42,962 nt of DNA from Candidatus Woesearchaeota archaeon (GCA_019323655.1 JAHWGX010000019.1:1-42962); one strand, 5' to 3'; counted from the stretch's first letter, positions 33,769 to 42,640 are shown. Notes: generated by a model from the letters alone, not told the origin. Numbers and translations: made by a program.

Positions 33769-34662
33769 ATGAGTGGAACACTTGAAGCAATAGCTGGCGG
33801 AGCATCGCAATTTGGGATGTATCCACCAGGATTTGGACCTGAACAATACTTACAGGGCTATCCTCTAGGACCTGCCCAGACCAAATCCAGATTAAACCCT
33901 CTTCGTACAGCAGAAAAGTTAAGTGAGGGGGGTTTTGGAGCATGGTTTGGCTTGGAGTCCTACCTTCCATTGCATGAGCTTGGGCATATAATCTCTGCCT
34001 ACGCCTCTAATTTAATCCCAGGGATAAACTCTTCTTTTAATATCAGAAAATCCAATCTTGGAGACAATTTTTTAGCAGAATTGCTTGAGAGCTTCAATAT
34101 TTTTCCTAACATCGATTCCAGTGTTGACATGTCTTATAAGGACATTGCTTCAATAATAGACAATGATGGCCCTTTGGCATATGCAGTTGTTGGCTCTGAC
34201 AATGCTTTGGCAGATTTGGCAATATTGGCAGGAGGGCATCTCGGAGTTTTAGGTATCGGGGCTTTAATGGGATATTTTGCAAACAAGACAAAAAATCTTG
34301 GAGCCAAGATATACTCTACTGTTTTGGAGGCTTTGCCAGCTCTGCAGGTTATTAGGGATTATATGAGAAACCATAATACTTCAGATATCTATAGGATTGC
34401 ACAGGGAACCGGCTTAAGCACGGAGATTGTTGCTGGCGCTTTTGTCGGTCTTTCAGCTCTTTTACTGGCATATAACTGGATTCCTACTCTGAAACAATGG
34501 CATGCTAACAGAAAACTGATGAAAGAAATGAAAGCTGAAGACAGAAGAGAAGCGAAATATGCGTGGGATCCTTATACTGGCGGAACTAAAGGATGGACTG
34601 CAGAGAATACTGCTGGAGTCAATAAGCACAGCCTGTTTTCATCTCCTACAGTAGCCGGCTAG
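33769..34662 (+). CDS. Putative membrane metallopeptidase with HELGH motif
   Basis: This 297-residue protein is of no family I can name. LPLHELGHIISAYA (about 70-83) is an HExxH zinc site within a hydrophobic stretch, as in M50-type site-2 proteases. Later membrane segments are near LAILAGGHLGVLGIGALMGYF and STEIVAGAFVGLSALLLAYNW. The N-terminus is Gly/Pro-rich and the C-terminus is a charged tail. A third zinc ligand of the M50 kind (an LDG motif) is not seen. ATG 33769 is preceded by GGGGGTG (33751-33756); GTG 33754 is an alternative start. It is expressed alone, divergent from SRP54. It might act in regulated membrane proteolysis (inference only). Confidence 0.5.
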   Translation: MSGTLEAIAGGASQFGMYPPGFGPEQYLQGYPLGPAQTKSRLNPLRTAEKLSEGGFGAWFGLESYLPLHELGHIISAYASNLIPGINSSFNIRKSNLGDNFLAELLESFNIFPNIDSSVDMSYKDIASIIDNDGPLAYAVVGSDNALADLAILAGGHLGVLGIGALMGYFANKTKNLGAKIYSTVLEALPALQVIRDYMRNHNTSDIYRIAQGTGLSTEIVAGAFVGLSALLLAYNWIPTLKQWHANRKLMKEMKAEDRREAKYAWDPYTGGTKGWTAENTAGVNKHSLFSSPTVAG

Positions 34663-34768
34663 AATTCTTTTTTGTTTTTTTCCGATATTTTTATTAACTT
34701 CAAGTTAATTTAAAGCTATAGGCAGGTATTTATATACGCCTGTCTTACCAAAGAGAGGTGATTTCAAA

Positions 34769-36733
34769 ATGGAAATGGAAAACAAGTTTTTATCGTCTAT
34801 ACTGGCAGTTTTATTTTTAGTGTCTGTTCTGTCTGGCTGTGAGGAAATACCTGTGCAGCCTTCGGAATCAAAGATTGCAAAGTTTACTTCCGGGGAAGAG
34901 CTTCTAAATGCTTTTGAGGAAGCCAGAGAAAGTGGTGCAGGCAGCCATGGGTTTATGATGGACTTTGCAGTGTCAAAAAGTGTTGCAGTAGCGGAGGGAG
35001 CAACAGCGCCTCAGGCAGCAGGCTCTGAAAGGGAATTTTCCGAGACAAATATCCAGGTTGAAGGAGTTGACGAGGCAGATATAATAAAAACAGATGGGGA
35101 CTATATTTATACAATTGCGCGGGGAAATTTGGCTATTGCAAAAGCATACCCTGCTGAGGATGCTGAAATTTTATCAACAACAAAGCTTGGGAATTTTTAC
35201 CCGCAGGAACTATTTATACACAAGGACAGGCTATTGATATTTGGCTCTTCAAGTTACAGGTTTGAAGAGCCTGCAGAAGAGACAACCCAAGGAGGAGCAG
35301 CAACAGAAAAAATGATAGCTCCTGGCGAGTATTACCCTCGTTACAGAAGTTTTATGACAGTAAAATTATATGACATTTCTGACAGGGAAGAGCCTGAATT
35401 AATCAAGAATATTGATTTTGAAGGCAGCTATTTGACTTCAAGAAAAATCGGGGAGTATGCCTATTTTGTCGTTAATTCCTATCCAAGATATTGGGAGGTA
35501 AGGCCTGTTTGCGAAGACATTGTTCCGTTGTATAGGGCAAGTGATAGTGATGAGGAGCCTGAATTGGAAGACATGGAGCCTATTGCAAAATGCACGGACA
35601 TTGGCTATATCAGGCCGATACAGGCTGAGAATTTCATAACAGTCGCATCAATGTCAATGGAAGATGAGGATGCTGATGTCAACAAGGAAGTTATTGTCGG
35701 ATCCGGGCAGAATGTTTATGCGTCTCTTGAGAACATGTACATTGCGCAGACATCATGGCCAAGATACAACGCTTTGGGAGAGCTGGTTGAAGGTTTTGTT
35801 GAACAGACAGTTATAACAAAATTTGGCATGGATAACGGAGATATTGAATTTTTGGGAAGCGGGGAAGTAAAGGGGCATATACTGAACCAGTTTTCTATGG
35901 ATGAATATGACGGGCATTTCAGGATTGCGACAACTGCCGGAGAAGTGTGGGGAGGAAAATCAACAAACAATGTTTATGTTTTGGATGAAGAGCTGGAAGT
36001 TGTCGGAGAGCTGGAGGATTTGGCTCCCGGAGAAAAAATTTATTCAGTGAGGTTTATGGGCAGGAAAGGATATATTGTTACATTCAAGAAAGTTGATCCC
36101 TTGTTTGTAATTGACCTGTCTGACCATGAAAACCCGGAAGTGCTTGGAAAATTAAAGATTCCGGGCTATTCAGATTACCTGCATCCATATGACGAGAACC
36201 ATATAATCGGGATTGGAAAAGAGACTGTAGAGGCGGAAGAAAGCCTTAAGGAAGGAAGGCAGCTGGATTTCGCCTGGTACCAGGGGATAAAGATGGCAAT
36301 ATTTGATGTTTCAGATGTGGAAAATCCTATAGAAATGCACAAGGTTGTTATCGGGGACAGGGGCACAGAATCAGAGGCATTGCATGACCACAAGGCATTT
36401 TTGTTTGACAAGGAAAGGGAATTACTGGTTATTCCGATAACCCTTGCAGAAATAAAAGGAGAGAAATCTGCTGATAACCAGTACGGTGAGTTTGTGTTCC
36501 AGGGAGCTTATGCCTATAACATAAACCTTGAGGACGGCTTTGAGCTTAGAGGCAGGGTAACTCATTATGACGATGATGATGTGTTTAAGAAAAGCGGCTA
36601 TTATTTCAGAGGAGACTCTGCAATAAGAAGAAGCCTGTACATTGAAGATGTGTTATATACCTTTTCAAACACAAGATTACAGCTTAATGGCCTGGATGGC
36701 CTGGAAAGGCTGAAAGTTCTGGAGTTTGAGTAA
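34769..36733 (+). CDS. Secreted beta-propeller lipoprotein (COG4880 type)
   Basis: This 654-residue exported protein has a signal peptide with a lipobox, FLVSVLSGC (Cys24), so it is likely lipid-anchored outside the cell. The main region matches the C-terminal beta-propeller family: VEGVDEADIIKTDGDYIYTIA near the start, repeated blade-like strands such as VKLYDISDREEPELIKNIDFEGSYLTSRKIGEYAYFV and IDLSDHENPEVLGKLKIPGYSDYLHPYDENHIIGIG, and the closing DVLYTFSNTRLQLNGL. The function of the family is unknown; surface binding is likely. GAGGTG precedes the ATG by 8-9 nt, and a TATA box (TATTTATATAC, 34727-34737) lies between partly inverted CAGG/CCTG repeats. Confidence 0.85.
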   Translation: MEMENKFLSSILAVLFLVSVLSGCEEIPVQPSESKIAKFTSGEELLNAFEEARESGAGSHGFMMDFAVSKSVAVAEGATAPQAAGSEREFSETNIQVEGVDEADIIKTDGDYIYTIARGNLAIAKAYPAEDAEILSTTKLGNFYPQELFIHKDRLLIFGSSSYRFEEPAEETTQGGAATEKMIAPGEYYPRYRSFMTVKLYDISDREEPELIKNIDFEGSYLTSRKIGEYAYFVVNSYPRYWEVRPVCEDIVPLYRASDSDEEPELEDMEPIAKCTDIGYIRPIQAENFITVASMSMEDEDADVNKEVIVGSGQNVYASLENMYIAQTSWPRYNALGELVEGFVEQTVITKFGMDNGDIEFLGSGEVKGHILNQFSMDEYDGHFRIATTAGEVWGGKSTNNVYVLDEELEVVGELEDLAPGEKIYSVRFMGRKGYIVTFKKVDPLFVIDLSDHENPEVLGKLKIPGYSDYLHPYDENHIIGIGKETVEAEESLKEGRQLDFAWYQGIKMAIFDVSDVENPIEMHKVVIGDRGTESEALHDHKAFLFDKERELLVIPITLAEIKGEKSADNQYGEFVFQGAYAYNINLEDGFELRGRVTHYDDDDVFKKSGYYFRGDSAIRRSLYIEDVLYTFSNTRLQLNGLDGLERLKVLEFE

Positions 36734-36839
36734 GGTGAAGAAGGCTACAGAGGCACGATACTTTATTAGCCCATTATTTTTTATTTTATTTTCAATTTTG
36801 AATTAACCAGATTATTGAATTTAAAAACTGATGTTTATT

Positions 36840-37481
36840 ATGGCAAACAAAAATTTCCTTTTATTGTCTCTGGAAGATTCCAAGACAAAGAAAATAGCCA
36901 ATGTTGTAAGCAATGAGTCCTGCAGGAAAATACTGGATTATTTGTCACAAAGAGAGGCTACAGAGTCGGAATTGGCTGAGAAGCTGCAAATACCTATCTC
37001 TACAGTCCATTATAACCTGCAGCAGCTTATGGATACCGGACTGATAAATGCAGAGGAGTTTCATTACAGCAGAAAGGGAAAGGAAGTTTTGCATTATAAA
37101 TTAGCCAACAAGTATATTATAATTTCCCCAAAGAAGACTTACGGCATAAAGCAGAAATTAAAAGCGATTTTGCCGGTTGCTTTGATTGCCGCCGGAACAG
37201 CAGGAATAATGCAATTATTTACAAAGCATTTCTACAAGGGAACGTTGCAGGCAGGGGATAATTTTATGGTTGCAAAATCTGCGGTTTTGGAAAGGGCAGT
37301 TGAAGAGGGAGCTACCCAGGCGCTTAAAGCAGCATCTGAAGCAGCACCCCAGGCTGCGCCTATAGCAGCTGAAAAAGTTTATTTAATACCCCAGAACATC
37401 GCTTTGTGGTTTTTAATCGGAGCCTTGTTCGCTTTGGCTGTTTATTTTTTGTGGAGCTGGATTAGGAAGGATTTGAGTTAA
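36840..37481 (+). CDS. Membrane-anchored winged-helix (ArsR-like) regulator
   Basis: This 213-residue protein has an N-terminal ArsR-type winged helix (about 15-85: ESCRKILDYLSQREATESELAEKLQIPISTVHYNLQQLMDTGLINAEEF). It is followed by two membrane segments, ILPVALIAAGTAGIMQLF and IALWFLIGALFALAVYFLWSW, with an Ala-rich stretch of about 60 residues outside. It could be a one-component sensor that binds DNA from the membrane. I choose ATG 36840 (MANKNFLL); ATG 36831 adds MFI. A TATA-like TTTAAAAAC lies directly upstream. It follows the beta-propeller gene by about 100 nt and may respond to envelope state (inference). Confidence 0.78.
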   Translation: MANKNFLLLSLEDSKTKKIANVVSNESCRKILDYLSQREATESELAEKLQIPISTVHYNLQQLMDTGLINAEEFHYSRKGKEVLHYKLANKYIIISPKKTYGIKQKLKAILPVALIAAGTAGIMQLFTKHFYKGTLQAGDNFMVAKSAVLERAVEEGATQALKAASEAAPQAAPIAAEKVYLIPQNIALWFLIGALFALAVYFLWSWIRKDLS

Positions 37482-37521
37482 GGACCTTTAACAAAATAAA
37501 AATAAATTAAAAAAGAAAAAG

Positions 37522-38436
37522 TCAGCCATAGAGGCTTTTTATTCCTGTTTTGTCTCCAGCTTCCAATGTCCTCTTTTTTGTTTCTCCGTAGCCTGCATAG
37601 CCGTACATTGTCTGCTCTGAGCACTCGCTTGTGTAAAGGTCGCCCATTCCGACGCTATGGCCTAGCTCATGAGTTGCAATGTTCTCAAAGTCCATTTTGC
37701 ATTGATCAGGGTACTGAATACAATCTACTGGTGTACAATTTACTTCTAAACAATTACCCCAATCAAAATCCACATCGTCATAGACCTGGTCCCACTCAAC
37801 AAGCTGCCTGAATGGCGGCGGTCCTCCGAAGATTCCCCAGATAATTGTTACTCCAATTGCTCCAGGCTCTTCGATGTTATCAAAATAAACCTCGTTTTTG
37901 CCGTCTGTGCTTTCAGTGTCTGCTCCGTCAACTGTTCCGCTTATTTCACCGCCAAGAATCTGGGTTCCTGCCGCATCTTCCCATTTTACAATGTCTGCGG
38001 CTAAATTGGTTCTTATAAATTCATCATCAAGTTCTCTTGTGTTAGTTGTATCAACTATGTAAGGCTCAATGGTTTTCCATTTTGCGCCTTTTGAAAGGAA
38101 TACATAGCAGGAGCTTGCATCCGGCTCTTCCGGGTCGTCTCCTCCGCTGCAGTCAGGGCATTTCACAGGATGTTCCCCCGACTCGCAGATTCCATCATAG
38201 TCGCATTTTATGCCATACCCTTTTTTGTATTTCATTATTGCGTAGCCTTCTACAACCTTTCCGTTGTCAAGCGCCTTTCCCAGATAAAAAACATTGTCAG
38301 ACACTTTTACCGCGTTTTTTGGCATTGACACTGTTTTTCCTGAAGGATTTGCCTTTTCCGCAAAGTCCGGCTTTCCTGCAAAAACCATTCCCAAAACCAT
38401 CAGGAACACAATCAAGCCAATAAATGTTTTTTTCAT
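37522..38436 (-). CDS. Secreted snapalysin/matrixin-like zinc metalloprotease
   Basis: This 304-residue exported protein has a signal peptide, MKKTFIGLIVFLMVLGMVFA. A Cys-rich segment (CDYDGICESGEHPVKCPDC) could bind metal or form disulfides. The C-terminal catalytic site is H256-ELGH-SVG-MGD266, the HExxHxxGxxD pattern of snapalysin-type metzincins, followed by a Met-turn candidate EQTMYGYA. The start at 38436 is set by GGAGGT (38444-38449), 7 nt upstream; five extra codons are open before it. It probably digests extracellular protein or acts on host or partner surfaces (inference). It is convergent with the HTH gene. Confidence 0.85.
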   Translation of the reverse strand: MKKTFIGLIVFLMVLGMVFAGKPDFAEKANPSGKTVSMPKNAVKVSDNVFYLGKALDNGKVVEGYAIMKYKKGYGIKCDYDGICESGEHPVKCPDCSGGDDPEEPDASSCYVFLSKGAKWKTIEPYIVDTTNTRELDDEFIRTNLAADIVKWEDAAGTQILGGEISGTVDGADTESTDGKNEVYFDNIEEPGAIGVTIIWGIFGGPPPFRQLVEWDQVYDDVDFDWGNCLEVNCTPVDCIQYPDQCKMDFENIATHELGHSVGMGDLYTSECSEQTMYGYAGYGETKKRTLEAGDKTGIKSLYG

Positions 38437-38443
38437 AGCCCAT

Positions 38444-38449
38444 ACCTCC
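38444..38449 (-). promoter_or_regulatory. Ribosome-binding site of the secreted protease
   Basis: A perfect GGAGGT lies 7 nt before ATG 38436 and decides between that start and ATG 38451. Confidence 0.75.
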
Positions 38450-38657
38450 ATTAACCTGTTTTATACTTTATACAGAACGTATGTGCTGTAAGCCTTTCAG
38501 TTATTTAAATCTTTTTGTTTGGCAGAATAAGAAGGAAAGGGGGTTTAAATCTGGATTTCTGTTATATCCTCTTCCCTTACACAGTGGTGGAAATTTTGTT
38601 CCTAAAAGCTCGAAAGCCTCCGATACATTTTTAAATTATTGATATTGAATCCTCTAC

Positions 38658-39146
38658 ATGAATGTAAAAATCCGCCATGTTGAAAAAGAAGATTTAGAAG
38701 GCTGCTATAATGTAGAAAATAGATGTTATACTGATGAAGGCGCGAGCAAAGAAAGAATTGAAAAAAGAATTGACCTGTATCCACAGGGATTTTTAATTGC
38801 CGAGCTTGACGGCAATATTATCGGAATAATCAACGGCACGTCAACCAATAGGGATGATATTGGTGATGAAGAGCTAAAAGACATGGTAGATTTTGATGTA
38901 AATGGAAAAAATGCTGTTATTTTTTCTGTTGCAGTATTGCCGGAGCATCAGGGAAAAGGCATTGCTAAATTGCTCTTGAATAAGCTTATTGACAACTGCA
39001 AAAAAATGGGGACTGAAAAGATAATGCTGATTTGTAAAGAACATCTCATTAAGATGTATGAAAAATTCGGATTTGCTCTTATCGGAAAATCAGAATCAAA
39101 ACATGGCGGATTTAACTGGTTTGAGATGGTTCTGCAACTAAAGTAA
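38658..39146 (+). CDS. GNAT family N-acetyltransferase
   Basis: This 162-residue acetyl-CoA-dependent acyltransferase has the CoA-binding motif A at VAVLPEHQGKGIAKLLLNKLIDNC (the Q-x-x-G-x-A type) and a C-terminal MYEKFGFALIGKSESKHGGFNWFEM strand pair typical of arylalkylamine-like GNATs. The substrate is unknown. CATTTTTAAATTATTG (38624-38638) lies about 25 nt before the ATG, suggesting a leaderless transcript. It is a single-gene unit. Confidence 0.88.
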   Translation: MNVKIRHVEKEDLEGCYNVENRCYTDEGASKERIEKRIDLYPQGFLIAELDGNIIGIINGTSTNRDDIGDEELKDMVDFDVNGKNAVIFSVAVLPEHQGKGIAKLLLNKLIDNCKKMGTEKIMLICKEHLIKMYEKFGFALIGKSESKHGGFNWFEMVLQLK

Positions 39147-39262
39147 ATGGATTTCTGATTGAATGTAATTCCTGTTTAATTCTCCAAGTTGCGAAGTGAG
39201 CGCAGAGTATGACGCAGGGCGCTCTTTCTGAAATGCGAAGCATAGTAATGTTAAATAATAAG

Positions 39263-39273
39263 GGCGAGAAAAC
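39263..39273 (+). repeat. Left arm of an 11-bp inverted repeat around the PIN module
   Basis: GGCGAGAAAAC is the exact reverse complement of GTTTTCTCGCC at 40677-40687. The two enclose the two-gene AT-rich module. Confidence 0.6.
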
Positions 39274-39320
39274 TTGTTGTATACCCAAATACCTGATTTA
39301 ATGAAAAAAGAGACAAATTT

Positions 39321-39339
39321 AAATACTATGCTAGTATTT
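39321..39339. promoter_or_regulatory. Palindromic operator in the PIN-module promoter
   Basis: AAATACTA-TGC-TAGTATTT is a perfect 8-bp inverted repeat with a 3-nt centre. It overlaps the end of the TATA box (TTTAAATA) and ends 8 nt before the start codon at 39348. Such placement is typical of autorepressed toxin-antitoxin promoters. Confidence 0.6.
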
Positions 39340-39347
39340 TAAGTATT

Positions 39348-39977
39348 ATGTTAATACAAGAAACATTGCCAAAAGAATATAACTTATTTACACGCCTTAT
39401 TCACGATTCAGTAGATAAGGGGTACAAAAGTAGTAGGGCTCAGAGAGTTATGTATATGAAGCTGTATTCAAACCTATTAATTAAATTAATGGAAGATATA
39501 TTAAAGGAGGATAGTCAAAAAAGATTTTTAATAAGAGAAGAAAAAAAATTTGTAAAATTTGCACTTAAATTATTTAGAAATCAAAGAGGGTTCATTACAA
39601 TTGAGGATTATGCTGATTTGATTAGATACTCTTTTATTGCAGTACTTGTTAGGCTTAATAAAATAAAATCCGAGTTAACATACCTTATCAAGAAAAATAG
39701 ATTTGATGTTTCTAATATTGACAATGAGTATTATTTTTCGTTAGAAAATATTTTACAACAAGTGGAGAGTATTGATAAAGATTTGAAATCTAAAAATTGG
39801 TATAAAAGGACAGATAAGTTAGCAGTGGTTAATAAAGTCCTAATTATATACAAACACTTAAATGAGTTGGCAGTGAGCATAGCACTAGATGATACCAATG
39901 CAATTCCAAACATTTCTCGTTCAATTTTAAGTTTTGATGACATTCAATTTAATATAACTGGTAAACTAATCTCATAA
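39348..39977 (+). CDS. Hypothetical helical protein upstream of a PIN nuclease
   Basis: This 209-residue, Lys-rich, mostly helical protein matches no family I recognise. It has no membrane segment or signal. The stop TAA shares its last base with the ATG of the next gene (TAATG), so the two are translationally coupled, as in toxin-antitoxin pairs. A strong TATA box and a palindrome lie right before its start. It could be the antitoxin or partner of the PIN protein (inference), though antitoxins are usually shorter and have a visible DNA-binding domain. Its base composition is clearly more AT-rich than the housekeeping genes around it. Confidence 0.6.
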   Translation: MLIQETLPKEYNLFTRLIHDSVDKGYKSSRAQRVMYMKLYSNLLIKLMEDILKEDSQKRFLIREEKKFVKFALKLFRNQRGFITIEDYADLIRYSFIAVLVRLNKIKSELTYLIKKNRFDVSNIDNEYYFSLENILQQVESIDKDLKSKNWYKRTDKLAVVNKVLIIYKHLNELAVSIALDDTNAIPNISRSILSFDDIQFNITGKLIS

Positions 39978-40672
39978 TGAAATCTACCTTGGATACAAAT
40001 ATTTTTCTGTATGCCACTGTATCAAAATCATGTGCAAACAAAGTATTAGATATTTATGAACATAATAAGTATAATATGGTACTTCGTTCCGTGAATGAAG
40101 AGACCAAGCCCAAACTATTATTCCTTTTTGCTATTTTCTCAACATTAAAAGATTAAAGTCTAAAAACAAAGAAGATAATAAAATTGATAGATTCAAGTTT
40201 TTACAATATTTTTGCTGTAAAATATCCTCAAATCTATAAAACAATAAGAAATCATATAATAAATAATAAAATCGACAATAGGAAAAAAATCCAACAATTT
40301 GTAGAAACCATTAACTCTATATTAAATGACATAAGATATCTAATCAAAATTATTGATAGTAATAAAAGGTTATATCCTTCAACAGTTATAGATTATGAAA
40401 CAATAAAAAAATCAAATCTATTTAAGGATTCTATGAATTCACTTAAGAAGATTATAAAGAATAATGATGGTGATAGAAAGAGTCTAAGTTTATGTAACCA
40501 ATTTCTTACTGTTAATCTGAAGCATAATGATAAATTAACCTTTATAACAGTGGATAAGGACGATTTTATTAAACATGGTAATAAGAGCAACATTGAAACT
40601 ATTATCAAAGGTTTGATTATAGAAATTCTTCCGCAATTGGATGTAGAAAATATTATTCTAAAATATGACTAA
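39977..40672 (+). pseudogene. PIN-domain ribonuclease (VapC-like), interrupted by two small frameshifts
   Basis: The N-terminus MKSTLDTNIFLYATVSKSC has the first PIN acidic residue (Asp6), and VNEET gives a second acidic site. The frame stops at TAA 40154-40156. A further stretch in the same frame (40184-40672) carries the C-terminal half, with DRKSLSLCNQFL and FITVDKDDF, the last PIN acidic positions. One added A in the run at 40147-40150 and one T fewer at 40209-40213 would give a continuous protein of 231 residues reading ...LKRLKSKNKEDNKI...LQYFAVKYPQIY.... So the gene is either decayed, programmed, or affected by homopolymer errors. Intact PIN proteins of this type cut RNA. It overlaps the stop of the upstream gene by one base. 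Confidence 0.7.
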
Positions 40673-40676
40673 TAGG

Positions 40677-40687
40677 GTTTTCTCGCC
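40677..40687 (+). repeat. Right arm of the inverted repeat around the PIN module
   Basis: GTTTTCTCGCC begins 4 nt after the end of the PIN reading frame and matches the left arm at 39263-39273 exactly in reverse. Confidence 0.6.
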
Positions 40688-40726
40688 TTTCTATATGTTT
40701 TAAGAGTTTTGCTAAGGCACACTGCT

Positions 40727-42640
40727 TTACAGCATAAACACTTCTTCCTTGTCCTCTATGTTTTTTAGAATTTTCTTAATCAAATCATTAATCTTAACGT
40801 TAAAATGCAGCTTATTGTCAAGAGTCCTTACTGCTACAGTATTGTTTTTTTCTTCTTTTTCACCGACGTTGATTATTACGGGTATTTTCTGCATTTGGGC
40901 TTCCCTGACTTTGTAGCCTACAGACTCTGTTCTTGCATCTATCTCCACCCTTAAACCCTGTTTTTCTAACTCTTCCCTGATTTTTTTTGCATACAAGGCA
41001 AACCTGTCAGCGACAGTGAGAACCCTCACCTGTACAGGAGCTATCCACAACGGGAATTTTCCCGCATAGTGCTCTACCAGTATTCCTAAAAACCTTTCCA
41101 GAGCCCCGTAAATTGTCCTGTGAATCATTACCGGGGCGTGCTTGTTTCCGTCTTCTGCTATGTATTTTAAGTCAAACTTTTCCGGCATTGTAAAATCAAC
41201 CTGTATTGTTGCGCACTGCCATGTCCTTCCAATGCAGTCCTTTATGTGGAAATCAATTTTAGGGCCGTAAAAAGCTCCGTCACCGGGGTTTATCCTGAAT
41301 TTTACTTTTCTTTCCTTGAGTGCGTCTTCCAGAGCCTTCTCAGCCTTATCCCAGTTTTCTTTTTTTCCTGCAAATTTCTCAGGCCTTGTTGAGAGCTCTA
41401 TGTGGTAAGTGAGGTTAAAAGTTTTGTAGACAAAATCAACCAGGTCCAGGAGTTTTATAACTTCTTCTTTAACCTGGCTTTCCGAGCAGAATATATGCGA
41501 GTCATCCTGGGTAAACGCCCTTACCCTGAACAATCCGGCTAAGACGCCAGAAAGCTCATGCCTGTGGACAAGGCCGAATTCACCGATTTTTATTGGAAGA
41601 TCCCGGTAGCTTGGAAGCTTCTCCTTGTAAATCAAAATGCATCCCGGGCAGTTCATTGGCTTTACTGCAAAGTCCTTCCCGTCTATTTTTGTAAAGTACA
41701 TGTTTTCCTTGTAGTGGTCCCAGTGCCCTGACTGCTCCCACAAGCTCTTGCTTAGGATCATGGGGGTAGAAACTTCCTTGTAGCCCAGCTTGTCAAGCTC
41801 TTTTCTCATAAAGTCCTTCAGTGTTTTCAGAATCACAACGCCTTTGGGGTGGAAGAATATGAATCCAGGGCCTTCCTCATGCAATGAAAAAAGGTCAAGC
41901 TGCTTTCCTATTTTTCTGTGGTCTCTTTTTTCCGCTTCCTCCAGCATATGCAAATAGTCTTTTAACTGCTTTTTTTCAGGGAAGGAAATCCCGTAAATTC
42001 TCTGCAGTTGCTTGTTTTTAGCGTCCCCTTTCCAGTAAGCGCCTGCAATCTTGGTTATTTTGAATGCCTTTAGCTTTCCGGTACTAGGCATGTGGGGGCC
42101 GCGGCACAAGTCAATGAAATTGCCCTGCTTGTATGCAGAGCTTGGCTCATTAAGCTCCTCTATCAGCTGGATTTTGTAAGGATTGCCTTTGAAAACCTTT
42201 TTCGCTTCCTTTTCGCTTAGCTCAAGCCTCTCGAACTTAAGGTCTTTATCTACAATTTCCTGCATTTTTTTCTCTATCCTGCTTACGTCTTCCGGGGTGA
42301 AATTATGGCTTATGTCAAAATCATAGTAGAAGCCTTCCTCAACAACAGGGCCGATAGTCGGCTTTGCATCAGGAAACAATTCAGTAACAGCATGGGCCAG
42401 TACATGTGCGGTAGAGTGCCTGAATACTGCTATGCCTTCTTTATCCTTAAATGTGAGTATTTTTATTTTGGAGTCTTCATTTATCTTTGCCGATAAGTCC
42501 ACCAGCTTGTCATTTACTTTTGCAGCTACAGCATCCTCTGCAAGCCTTTTTCCTACTGACAAGGCGATTTTTTCCGCTGTGGAGCCTTTTTCAAACTCCT
42601 TGGCGCTTCCATCCGGGAATGTTATTTTGATTTTTGGCAT
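40727..42640 (-). CDS. thrS: Threonyl-tRNA synthetase, bacterial type
   Basis: This 637-residue class II synthetase has the domain order of bacterial and eukaryotic ThrRS: TGS (about 1-60, IKITFPDGSAKEFEKGSTAEKIA), then the N2 editing domain (FRHSTAHVLAHAVTELFPDAK and the zinc-hydrolase-like SAD segment), then the catalytic domain. Motif 2 is near GEFGLVHRHELSGVLAGLFRVRAFTQDD. The zinc ligand Cys is in VKPMNCPGCILIY, and the C-terminal anticodon-binding domain starts at WIAPVQVRVL. Typical archaeal ThrRS has an unrelated editing domain, so this copy was probably acquired from bacteria. AAATATATAAATC (about 42664-42676, minus strand) is a TATA box about 25-30 nt upstream. Confidence 0.96.
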   Translation of the reverse strand: MPKIKITFPDGSAKEFEKGSTAEKIALSVGKRLAEDAVAAKVNDKLVDLSAKINEDSKIKILTFKDKEGIAVFRHSTAHVLAHAVTELFPDAKPTIGPVVEEGFYYDFDISHNFTPEDVSRIEKKMQEIVDKDLKFERLELSEKEAKKVFKGNPYKIQLIEELNEPSSAYKQGNFIDLCRGPHMPSTGKLKAFKITKIAGAYWKGDAKNKQLQRIYGISFPEKKQLKDYLHMLEEAEKRDHRKIGKQLDLFSLHEEGPGFIFFHPKGVVILKTLKDFMRKELDKLGYKEVSTPMILSKSLWEQSGHWDHYKENMYFTKIDGKDFAVKPMNCPGCILIYKEKLPSYRDLPIKIGEFGLVHRHELSGVLAGLFRVRAFTQDDSHIFCSESQVKEEVIKLLDLVDFVYKTFNLTYHIELSTRPEKFAGKKENWDKAEKALEDALKERKVKFRINPGDGAFYGPKIDFHIKDCIGRTWQCATIQVDFTMPEKFDLKYIAEDGNKHAPVMIHRTIYGALERFLGILVEHYAGKFPLWIAPVQVRVLTVADRFALYAKKIREELEKQGLRVEIDARTESVGYKVREAQMQKIPVIINVGEKEEKNNTVAVRTLDNKLHFNVKINDLIKKILKNIEDKEEVFML

